The notes under the pieces: generated by a model | The model's input: the letters and a program-made list of their open reading frames with translations, nothing else | Databases searched by the model: none | What the model was told of the DNA's origin: nothing | Program-made: the position numbers and the translations under genes | Assembly (NCBI GenBank): GCA_965153355.1 | Contig: OZ231126.1 | Span: 5,766,001 to 5,830,000, forward strand | DNA length: 64,000 bases | Reading direction: 5' to 3' | Source of the DNA: Flaccisagitta enflata | Lineage: Eukaryota > Chaetognatha > Sagittoidea > Aphragmophora | Shown: positions 1 to 9,873 of the stretch, in pieces | Numbering within the stretch: the stretch's first letter is position 1 | Layout: each line of letters starts with the position of its first letter

Positions 1-115
1 GACTTATTTCTTTTACTGGGGACATCAGGGCTGTTGCCTATTGCCTGTCCCCAATAAGTGTTGGCTGTCCCCAATTAGTGTCGCTTGTCCCCAATAAGCC
101 TCACCCATCCCATTG
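1..115 (-). repeat. Inverted fragment of the 20-bp minisatellite
   Basis: Three to four degenerate copies of CTGTCCCCAATAAGTGTTGG-type sequence, the reverse complement of the array at 2683-3370. Confidence 0.7.
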
Positions 116-464
116 TAATTCTCTGATTGATGTACTTTCTTTTTTTGCTTCATTCAAACAGAAGCATAAAAAAAAAAAATTTGACAGTTCTTAAGCCTTA
201 GGTAAGCTTTTTTTCTCGCCCTTTTTCTTTTTATCTAGTCATAGTTTTCTTAAATAGTCATGATAATGCAATGTTTACAAAAAACAAATCAAGGCGCGGA
301 ATGCCATGGAAATGAACGAATGAAACATTCAAATGGTAAAAAGTCATCAAGGGGGCAGCAGTGGGGGTTGGTGACAACAGGACGATGACAGAAGTTGGGA
401 TGGAAGACAATTTGACCAAGGAGTAAAGAAATAATGTTAAGGCAGCATTTGATAAGGGGTAGAC

Positions 465-874
465 CTCCCAGAAAAACTCATTTTATGGGAAAATAGTCAT
501 CCCTGCAGCTTTTCTCAAAGAAAATACACCAAAGAATAAGAATTCAGCAGAAAAATTTTTTTTGAAATTTGTTTATGGTGGAAGTGTTAGGCAAGCCCGG
601 GCGATTTTGCATTTTCTTTAACAATACAATACACCATACAATTTTTCAAAGTATTGGGTCAATACAATACAATACCAATACAATACAATATCGTAAAGAA
701 TTGTACCCAATACGTAACAATATTTCAATTCACTTAATAAAATTTTTTAGTTGAATCTTAAATAAATAGTTGAAGCTTTAACTCATTTTTTATATACTTG
801 ATCAAAAAAGAATTTTTTAATATTTTTCAAAACTTTCATACATCAATATTTTCTTTCATATATTTTTTATCTTT

Positions 875-929
<55 letters not shown>

Positions 930-1762
930 CTTGAGTGAACTGACCCAGGATTAGATCTGAGAGAAAATCGATCCTTCCTCCTCCTCATCTTCATTTTCCT
1001 GACCTCATTCTCTTCTTTTTTACTTTTTTTCTGTATTTCCTTAAAAAATTGATCTCTCTTCATCCTCCTCATCTACCTAACCTTATCCTCTTCTTCTTCC
1101 TTACTTTTATTTTTCACCAGTTTGTTTGACCTTTCTAGGAATTCCACTATTTTCTTTTTAAAAAATTATATAATTGTATTGTATTGTAAAAATAACAATA
1201 CCTATAGTAAGTATTGGGTAAACCCAATACTTACAAGTATTGTAAATACAATACAATACCCAATACGAATCGCCCGGCCTTGGTGTTAGGTCAAAGGTGA
1301 TATAAGGTCAAAATTTCAAAATGAGAATTTTGCAAATCTGATTGCAGATTCATGATCCTTGCAAAAAACTGTCATAAGGAAGTGTTCTTCTTTTTGTGAT
1401 ATTCCTTCAGAAAGATTGTCAAAATTGAGGTCAAAGATCTAAATAAGGCCAGTTTTAAACAAAAGCGCAATTTTGACCCAATCTAGATCTTTGACCTTGA
1501 TTTTGACAATGTTCCTGAAGGAATATCAATAAAAGAAGAGCACTTTCTTTTGACAGTTTTTTGCAAGGATTATGAATCTGCATTCAGATTCATAAAATTC
1601 TCATTTTGAAATTCTGACCTTATATCACCTTTGGCCTAATACTTCTGCCATCAAAAAATTTCAAAAAAATTTTTTCCTGCTGAATTCTTATTCAGTGGTG
1701 TATGATCTTCAAAAAAAGCCGCAGGGATTAGTATTTTTTTACAAAATTAGTTATTCTGGGAG
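465..1762. mobile_element. Foldback (long inverted repeat) element split by a nested MITE
   Basis: The sequence from about 465-583 plus 1291-1460 is an inverted copy of about 1461-1762 (termini CTCCCAGAA / TTCTGGGAG; shared ATCCTTGCAAAAAACTGTCA). The left arm is interrupted by the element at 592-1282. Arm sequence is related to the terminal repeats of the element at 39004-40813. No coding capacity. Confidence 0.82.
592..1282. mobile_element. hAT-like MITE with 8-bp target duplication
   Basis: Terminal inverted repeats CAAGCCCGGGCGATT and AATCGCCCGGCCTTG match at 14 of 15 positions and are flanked by identical GTGTTAGG (584-591 and 1283-1290). The interior has AATACAATAC-type repeats near both ends and a (CT)n tract at about 880-926. 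691 bp, non-coding. An 8-bp duplication is typical of hAT. Confidence 0.85.
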
Positions 1763-1984
1763 ACTTAATGAGGGGCATCATGGACAGCAGATGAAAATTC
1801 GAGGAACAACGGGACCAAAGCAGTAGTGAGAATAGAGGGGAAGATAGTAATTAGGTAACAAGGGAGAAAGAGGAGTATGACATTGCTTAGATAGCAGTAG
1901 GGGTACATAAGGAGAACAGGACATGGGTAGCAGGTGGGGTGGTGGAGGTTTAAGAGAAGGCAGCAGTTGTGAGGATCATTGAGT

Positions 1985-2290
1985 AGCGCATAGAGCACAG
2001 TTTAAGCTGGGGTCATTGGGATTATGGCAGCAGTTGGGGTAGAGGACAATGGGATTTAGGCAGCAGTTGGGGGCGAAAGAGGGGGGCTGGGGTCAATGGA
2101 ATCATGGTAGCAGCTGGGGTAGAGGACAATGGGATTGAGGCAGCAGTTGGGGTGAAAGAGGGGGGCGGTGGTCATTGGGATAAAGGCAGTAGTTGGGGTA
2201 GAGGACAATGGGATTAAGGCAGCAGTTGGGGTAGAGGACAATGGGATTTAGGCAGCAGTTGAGTTGTAAGAGGGGGGACGATTCAAGTAG
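1985..2290 (+). repeat. Degenerate minisatellite of about 33 bp
   Basis: Repeated GGCAGCAGTTGGGGTAGAGG and ACAATGGGATTAA blocks, about eight copies. A related fragment at 355-420 lies on the other side of the foldback element, which therefore probably inserted into this repeat. Confidence 0.75.
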
Positions 2291-2682
2291 CAGTTGAGGA
2301 ATAGGAAGCAGTTGAGGAAAAGGAAAAACACTTTTTTTGAAGAGAAGTAACACTCATAAGTCTAGCAAGTGATAAACAAGCAGAACTAGCCAGACAAGCA
2401 GCGCCAAGATTAAAAGGACAATATCATGAGAAAAAGAGGTAGGTGACATAGATCATTGATTGGAGACAAGATAAACAAGGAAGGAATAACCAGTCTTGAA
2501 TAGGAATAAAATTGTGTCCTTATTCTCAAAGCATGTCTTGATAAAGAATTCATTAACCCAATCACTTCTTGAAATTATTTGTAAGGAAAGGATGTAAAAA
2601 TGATATGAGCTTCTGACAGATAAAGCGAGCTTTTGAGGCAAGATAAAACATGTGTTTAACACTTAAGAATAAGCAACGCTTA

Positions 2683-3372
2683 ATGGGGACGGGCAACACA
2701 ATGGGGACAGGTGACGCCTAATGGAGACAAGCGACGCTTAATGGGGACAAGCGACGCTTAATGGGGACAAGCGACGCTTAATGGGGACAAGCAATACTTG
2801 ATGGGGACAAGGGACACTTGATGGGGACAAGCGACACTTGATGGGGACAAGCGACACTTGATGGGGACAAGCGACACTTGATGGGGACAAGCGACACTTG
2901 ATGGGGACAAGCGACACTTGATGGGGACAAGCGACACTTGATGGGGACAAGCGACACTTGATGGGGACAAGCGACACTTAATGGGGACAAGCGACACTTA
3001 ATGGGGACAAGCGACACTTAATGGGGACAAGCGACACTTATGGGGACAAGCGACACTTAATGGGGACAAGCGACACTTAATGGGGACAAGCGACACTTAA
3101 TGGGGACAAGCGACACTTAATGGGGACAAGCGACACTTAATGGGGACAAGCGACACTTAATGGGGACAAGCGACACTTAATGGTGACAAGCAACACTTAA
3201 TGGGGACAATCGACTCTTTATGGGGACAAGCAACACTTTATGGGGACAAGCGACACTTAATGGGGACAAGCGACACTTAATGGGGACAAGCGACACTTAA
3301 TGGGGACAAGCGACATTAATGGGGACAAGCAACACCAATGGGTACAAGCAACACTTATGGGGACAAGCGACA
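2683..3372 (+). repeat. 20-bp minisatellite, about 34 copies
   Basis: Unit ATGGGGACAAGCGACACTTA, highly homogeneous in the middle and more degenerate at both edges. Because 20 is not a multiple of 3 and the unit lacks stops, several frames are open on the minus strand; these are not genes. Confidence 0.95.
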
Positions 3373-3431
3373 ATCTGTCAGGTTGTATGGGACCTGGACA
3401 AAGAACAACCAACAACCCCCCTAGTTGTATC

Positions 3432-3805
3432 TGCCAGGTTGTACCACGCTGGTTGTACCACGCTGGTTGTACCACGCTGGTTGTACCACGCTGGTTGTAC
3501 CACGCTGGTTGTACCACGCTGGTTGTATCACGCTGGTTGTATCACGCTGGTTGTATCACGCTGGTTGTATCACGCTGGTTGTATCACGCTGGTTGTATCA
3601 CGCTGGTTGTACCATGCTGTTTGTATCACCTTGGTTGTACTGCGCTGTTTGTATCACGCTGGTTGTATCATGGTTGTATCACACTGGTTGTATCACAATT
3701 GCATCACGCTGGTTGTATCACGCTGGTTGTATTACGCTGGTTGTATCACACTGGTTGTATCACATTGGTTGTTTCTCCTTGGTTGTATTTCTGGTTGTAT
3801 CTCTC
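3432..3805 (+). repeat. 14-bp minisatellite, about 26 copies
   Basis: Unit GGTTGTACCACGCT, switching to GGTTGTATCACGCT at about 3525. All three plus frames are open, giving spurious proteins of 140-170 residues. Confidence 0.95.
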
Positions 3806-3868
3806 TTATTGACTCGGGCAATGAAAATTCTTAAGTCTGGTATAGCATGAAATACTTCTTAATTTGTT

Positions 3869-4140
3869 CCCCCTACATAAATTAGCTAATATCTCATGAA
3901 CCAGACTTCAGATATCATTCGAATTATGCAGCGGCTGATTATTTAGTGACCCTTACTTGTATACCAAATTAAAAAAAGAAATTCACATAAGTTTACTACC
4001 CTCTGCCTATGTAAATCGCCTAAGTCCCAGTAACATATTACTACTTAAATTAGCTAATATCTCATGAACCAGACTTCAGATTTGATTCAAATTTTGCAGG
4101 GGCTGATCATTCAGTGACCCTTTCTTGTATACCAAATTAA
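3869..4140 (+). repeat. Direct duplicate, copy 1, of a foldback arm
   Basis: Nearly identical over about 265 bp to 4846-5110. Each copy contains two internal repeats beginning TTAGCTAATATCTCATGAAC, which themselves differ slightly. Confidence 0.88.
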
Positions 4141-4142
4141 AT

Positions 4143-4740
4143 ATAGTTGAAGATGATGACAGTAGTTGAAGATGATGACAGTAGCTGAAGATGACAATAG
4201 CTGAAGATGATGACAGTAGCTGAAGATGATGACAGTAGCTGAAGATGATGACAGTAGCTGAAGATGATGACAGTAGCTGAAGATGATGACAGTAGTTGAA
4301 GATGAATCCTGAAATCCATGATGGCAAACTTAAAGAAAAAAATTTAAAAAAAAAAGTTTCAAAAAAAAAAGTTTCAAAAAAAAAAAATTCAAAAAAAAAA
4401 TCCAAAAAAAAATCCAAAAAAATATTCAAAAAAAAATTTTTCAAAATTTTTTTTCAAAGTTTAAGATGATGACGGTAGTTGAAGATGATGACAGTAGTTG
4501 AAGATGATGACAGTAGTTGAAGATGATGACAGTAGTTGAAAATGATGACAGTAGTTGAAGATGATGACAGTAGTTGAAGATGATGACAGTAGTTGAAGAT
4601 GATGACAGTAGTTGAAGATGATGACAGTAGTTGAAGATGATGACAGTAGTTGAAGATGATGACAGTAGCTGAAAATGATGACAGTAGCTGAAGATGACAG
4701 TAGCTGAAGATGATGACAGTAGTTGAAGATGAATCCTGTA
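4143..4740 (+). repeat. 19-bp minisatellite in two blocks
   Basis: Unit GATGATGACAGTAGTTGAA (C/T variant at position 15), at 4143-4310 and 4460-4735. The blocks are separated by an A-rich spacer and share the same end, GATGAATCCTG(A/T)AATCCATG. Open frames here are repeat artefacts. Confidence 0.92.
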
Positions 4741-4845
4741 ATCCATGATGGCAAACTTAAAGAAAAAAAATGAATGAGCAAGTAAAAAAATTCATCAACT
4801 CCAACCTTCTATATAAATCGCATAAGTCCTAGTAACATATTACTA

Positions 4846-5330
4846 CATAAATTAGCTAATATCTCATGAACCAGACTTCAGATATCATTCGAATTATGCA
4901 GCGGCTGATTATTTAGTGACCCTTACTTGTATACCAAATTAAAAAAAGAAATTCACATAAGTTTACTACCCTCTGCCTATGTAAATCGCCTAAGTCCCAG
5001 TAACATATTACTACTTAAATTAGCTAATATCTCATGAACCAGACTTCAGATTTGATTCAAATTTTGCAGGGGCTGATCATTCAGTGACCCTTTCTTGTAT
5101 ACCAAATTAAAAAAAAATTCACATAAGTTTACTACCCTCTGCCTATGTAAATCGCCTAAGTCCAGTAAAATATTACCATAGAAATAATAGGCAAAGGGTA
5201 GTAAAAGTTAGTGAATTTTTCTGAAAATTGGTACACAAGCTCCTATTGACCTATAAACAACACCAGCAAAGTTTCATAAATTTCTGAAGTCTGGTTCCAA
5301 AAATATGAGAGGGTTTTAAACAAACAGACA
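4846..5330. mobile_element. Foldback element (arm copy 2 plus inverted arm)
   Basis: The left arm (CCAGACTTCAGAT ... GTTTACTACCCTCTGCCTAT) is matched in inverted, more diverged form by 5170-5310 (ATAGGCAAAGGGTAGTAAA ... TTCTGAAGTCTGG). The axis is near 5165. It ends in a GACAAAC-rich stretch, a GACAAACAGTTTTCGTCGG-type palindrome and an A-run at 5393-5411. Confidence 0.65.
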
Positions 5331-5670
5331 GACAAACAGACTACACATCACTGCTACTTCATAGTCACCGACGAAAACTGTTTGTCGGGGACAAAAAAAA
5401 AAAAAAAAAAATTAATCTGCATCAAAAAATCTTCAAAATGAGTTCAATCTGGTCTCTGTAGCTCAAACCGTTTGATAAATCATATCGCACCCTTTTTGAT
5501 TCCATAACTATTTCCTAGATAGTACTTTGCCTACTTGGCCTTGTTTACGTCACAAGTTGTATTCACTTGCCAACACATGGGGCCACAAATTGTCAAATTA
5601 GCAATTATCAGCAAAATTCAAGTTAATTCCATATTGGGTATGATCGTTTCTAATCCCTGTTTTTGCTTAG

Positions 5671-5912
5671 GTGCGTCCTCGCACTTCTATAAGAGGTCAT
5701 GTCCGTCAGTTGGTTGGTTGATTGGTTGGTTGGTCGGTAACGCAAACGTTTGAAATGTGCAAATTGGCTGATCCTGATGTTTTTCTTCATTCCTATCACC
5801 TCTCATGCTTTACCACATTCATTTTCATTCATTCATAAATTCATCAAAATTGTTCATTCACAAATTCTTAATCAAGCAAGGCGCACTTATTGGCCATTAC
5901 TTGGCCTTGTTC
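5671..5912 (+). mobile_element. Hairpin element (HINE-like), TCC-loop subfamily
   Basis: 5' palindrome GTGCGTCCTCGCAC (5671-5684), CTATAAGAGG, then a TTGGTTGG-type simple repeat. 3' arm GCGCAC, then hairpin GGCCATTACTTGGCC (5892-5906) followed by TTGTTC. A second copy with the same body is at 54470-54745. Confidence 0.75.
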
Positions 5913-6639
5913 TTGAAAATTAGGTTTATTAGGTATTGTTTAGAGGAATATTCGCTTAGGGGAGTTGTTTGACAAGTGGAACAATATCCCTCACCATACC
6001 CAAACTGAAATAAATGGAAGAGGGCCTTGAGAACCCCCGCTGACTACTTATTACGCGCACCACTCCAAGTTTTCCATAAAACACATTCAGAAAATCAAAC
6101 TTTCTCAATCTAACCTATGAGTTTGAGATCATCATTTCTTAGGCCTAAACATCTGATTTTGCTTGTGAATAGAATCTGTATCACTTTGAGTCCAAATTGT
6201 TTTTTCAATCAATCTCATTTTCGAAGCTTAAATTCTTTTACCTATTTTATTGAATGAAATTGTATATTTAAGAAGTAGGACATTGAATTTAACCAAAAGG
6301 CAATGTCAGTCAACTGTATTTTTTGTTGAAATTTAAAATCCATTTTCCAAATTGTTTTTGCTTATCTACTAGATATCTTTGTTTAGCTTTGCTCATAGGT
6401 AAGAAGGCAGAAAAACATGATAAATCTGATAGTATGTGATATTAACAAGGGAACACCGAAAGTCGGACTTATAGCGTTGGGAAAAAAGCGTGCCTCGGAC
6501 CTATAGAATTTTCTGCCACCCTGCATGTATTCAGGTCACTGGGATGACATTTGCGGCATCATTGTTTAAAAGAACTATAAAGTTAGTCTCATTCGACCTC
6601 GTATGTCGTAGGCAAAAGGTAGGTTAACGGATTGGCTTA

Positions 6640-6921
6640 AAGGTTGTCAGAGGAGAGCAGGAGAGGGAAAATGGTAGGAGGAAGATATTAAGATTAGGGA
6701 GAGTAGGCCGTGGGAGAGGTGTTGACTGTCGAGGTGATAATAGTTTCAGAACAAAGGGCAGTGGCAACGGAAAACATGGCCGGTTTACGCGGCAACCTTA
6801 CTAAAGGAAAGGCAGAGGTAATGATGGAGCCGGAGGGGGCCAGACGACGATTCAAAAACGACGTGACAGAAGGACGAACGGACGGACCGACAAGTGGCTT
6901 ATAGAGTCACTCAGCACGCGA
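6640..6921 (-). mobile_element. Hairpin element (HINE-like), 5' part, interrupted at its palindrome
   Basis: On the minus strand: GTCGCGTGCTGAGTGACTC, TATAAGCC, then GTCGGTCCGTCCGTTCGTCC, as in other family members. The palindrome is the insertion site of the foldback element that follows. The 3' end is not recognisable. Confidence 0.55.
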
Positions 6922-8236
6922 CCCATTTTCTACCTGTAAAAATGGGGCTAGGTACTCTTTGTGGAGCTCAATCGATTTGTCTTTTCATGCTGAATCGATT
7001 GATACCCATAATGACCATGATATCAAAATTTTTGGCTACTACCTGGCGTCATTTCCGCCACGTGCGTCAAAATGCGCCAAATTCACGTAAATTCATTGGT
7101 TTTTCACTATAAGCAGCTCAAATACAAAGTGCATCCAAGTTACAAAGATGATCAATCATGTCATATATGGGTTAAAATGATAGGCATAGTCTAGGGGAAT
7201 ATGTTTTCAGGGATAAACCTCTGGGGCCCCCTCGCAAGGGCTCTAAAGGGCTAATTTTGGGCCAAAATAGGCCAAAAAAGTGCAAAAAATGGATTTCTTC
7301 CATTTAAGAGCGGAATAATGATTACCTGGCTACTAATAAAGCTTTAAATGATGAACATGAACTGGAGGAACGTGTTTCTTGGTGAAATAATCTCTGGGGC
7401 CCCCTCCCAGGATCCCTAAAAGGCTATTTTTTTGCAAAAATAAGCCAAAAAATGGATTTCTTCTGTTTCAGCAAAGAATAATGATTACCTGGCTACTAAC
7501 AAAGCTTCAAATGATTACCATGGACTGGAGGAACGTGTTTCTGGGTGAAACAATCTCTGGGATCCCCTCCCAGGGGCCCTTAAGGGCTATTTTTGAGCAA
7601 AAAATAGGCCAAAAAATGGATTTCTTCTACTTAAGCAAAGAATAACGATCACCTGGCTACTAACAAGGCTTCAAATGATTAACATGGACTGGAGAAACGT
7701 GTTTCTGGGTGGAACAATCTTTGAGGCCCCCTCCCAGGGGACCTAAAGGGCTATTTTTGAGCAAAAATATGGCAAAAAATGGATTTCTTCTGTATAAGCA
7801 AAGAATAATGATTACCTGGCTACTAACAAAGCTTCAAATGATGAACATGGACTGGAGGAACGTGTTTCTGTGTGAAACAATCTCTGGGGCCCCCTCCCAG
7901 GAGCCCTAAAGGACCATTTTTGATCCAAAATAGGGCAAAAAATGGATTTCTTTTGTTTAAGCAAATAAAAATGATTACCTGGCTACTAACAAAGCTTCAA
8001 ATGATGAACATTGACTGGAGGAATGTGTTTCAGTGTTTCATGTGTACACAGTAGAGTATTCTGTAGGGTATCCTGAGGGCCCTAGGGGTTTCTAGGAGCC
8101 TCTAGAGAAAAGAACTTTAGCAGTCAAACTCCAGAATATCTAGTTTTTTGTCTTGAGATTATCAAAAGTTGCTAAGGTAATCTTTTTTTTACTGGTTCAG
8201 TACACAATCATGTTGAATTTTTTTTATTAGATAAGT

Positions 8237-8335
8237 AATGACTGACATACTACCAATGACATACTACCAATGACATACTACCAATGACATACTACCAATG
8301 ACATACTACCAATGACATACTACCAATGAAAAACT
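8237..8335 (+). repeat. 14-bp minisatellite, about 7 copies
   Basis: Unit TGACATACTACCAA. Confidence 0.9.
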
Positions 8336-8754
8336 ACATAAACTACCAAAGACAGAATTGATAATCAAATGAGCTTAAATTGATTGAGAAAAAAAATATC
8401 ATGTATGCATGGCATGACATAAACATTATCAACAAGGAGCAGATAAACAAAAATCAAGCTATGATCTCTTTTCTAAAAGCTGAAATATGAAAATTAAGGG
8501 AGAAAGTCTGATAAGTATAGGGCCGCCAAACCCATACCCATCAAATTAAAGAAATGCAAAGAAACATCTTAATCTGTCTAGCAAAATGAAAAAAAAAAGT
8601 TTAAATTGACTAGTGAATTAGCAGAGGTATCATCAAATTCTGTGAGAAAAATTATGACTAGTCTGACTAGTTAAGAAGAAATTTGGTGGAGTAAACAGCC
8701 ATTTCAGATGTCTTTCTGAAAACAACATGTCAGTACGTCTGTCTGCCTGACTTT

Positions 8755-8960
8755 TTTTAAAAGTGCCAACGCACACGACTTAAGCCTAATGACCTTGATA
8801 TACTTGCATCTTCTGTTGGTTGCATCCAACACAGTTTCAGTGTCAATTGACTGATGGGTCTTTTGGGGTTGTACAGTTAGTCAGTTTGTAGGTGACTATC
8901 TGTTCATCTGTCTGTCCATCCATCTGTCTCTGTTCGTCTGTCTGTCCATCCATCCCTCCA
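8755..8960 (+). mobile_element. Fragment of a hairpin element
   Basis: GTGCCAACGCACACGACTTA resembles the 5' palindrome of the copy at 48519, and a CTGTCTGTCCATCCATC microsatellite follows. The 3' end is missing. Confidence 0.35.
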
Positions 8961-9873
8961 TCCTGCAGTGCTTTTATTTTTTTTCGATTCCATTATATTT
9001 GTCAAATAGAAATTATTCTTTTTTATGCAAAAGCAATTATTGAAGATGGCGAAAATGGCGAAAACACGTTCCTCTAGTCCATGTTAATCATTTGAAGCTT
9101 TGTTTGTAGCCAGGTAATCGTTATTCTTTGCTTAAGTAGAAGAAATCCATTTTTTGGCCTATTTTTGCTCAAAAATAGCCCTTAAGGGCCCCTGGGAGGG
9201 GGTCCTAAAGATTGTTTTCACCCAGAAACACGTTCCTCCAGTCCATGATAATCATTTGAAGCTTTGTTAGTAGCCAGGTAATCATTATTTTTTGCTGAAA
9301 CAGAAGAAATCCATTTTTTGGCCTATTTTTGCTCACAAATAGCCTTTTAGGGCCCCTGGGAGGGAGCCCCAGAGATTGTTTCACCAAGAAACACGTTCCT
9401 CCAGTTCATGTTCATCATTTAAAGCTTTATTAGTAGCCAGGTAATCATTATTCTGTGCTTAAATGGAAGATATCCATTTTTTGTACTATTTTGGCCTATT
9501 TTGGCCCAAAATTAGCCCTTTAGAGCCCTTGCGAGGGGGCCCCAGAGGTTTTTATCCCTGAAAACATATTCCCTAGACTATGCCCATCATTTTGACCCAT
9601 AATATGACATGATTGATCATTTTTGTAACTTGGATGCACTTTGTATTGGAGCTGCTTATAGTGAAAAACCAATGAATTTACGTGAATTTGGCGCATTTTG
9701 ACGCACGTGGCGGAAATGACGCCAGGTAGTAGCCAAAAATTTTGATATCATGGTCATTATGGGTATCAATCGATTCAGCAAGAAAAGACGAATCGATTGA
9801 GCTCCACAAAGAGTACCTAGCTCCATTTTTACAGGTAGAAAATGGGTCACTCAGCACGCGACCAGAGACTCAT

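Larger units (their letters stand above)
6922..9846. mobile_element. Large foldback element with tandem-repeat arms
   Basis: Ends are inverted copies (CCCATTTTCTACCTG inward) over at least 350 bp. Further in, each arm has tandem units of about 155 bp carrying GGCCCCCTCCCAGG, AAAAATGGATTTCTTC and GATTACCTGGCTACTAA, about five units on the left (7200-8040) and three on the right (9060-9500). Flanked by direct repeat GTCACTCAGCACGCGACC (6906-6923 and 9846-9863). No transposase frame seen; the middle (8050-9060) is unassigned apart from a 14-bp minisatellite and a hairpin-element fragment. Confidence 0.82.

Noticed and set aside
2683-3372. CRISPR-like regular array
   Set aside because: Units are contiguous with no unique spacers, and the context is a eukaryotic genome.
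2738-3850. Overlapping open frames of 79-171 codons on both strands
   Set aside because: They are translations of the 20-bp and 14-bp minisatellites, open in several frames at once with perfectly periodic residues.
5671-5912. tRNA-derived SINE
   Set aside because: No A/B box or A-tail; the paired ends and GTCC microsatellite fit a rolling-circle type non-autonomous element better.
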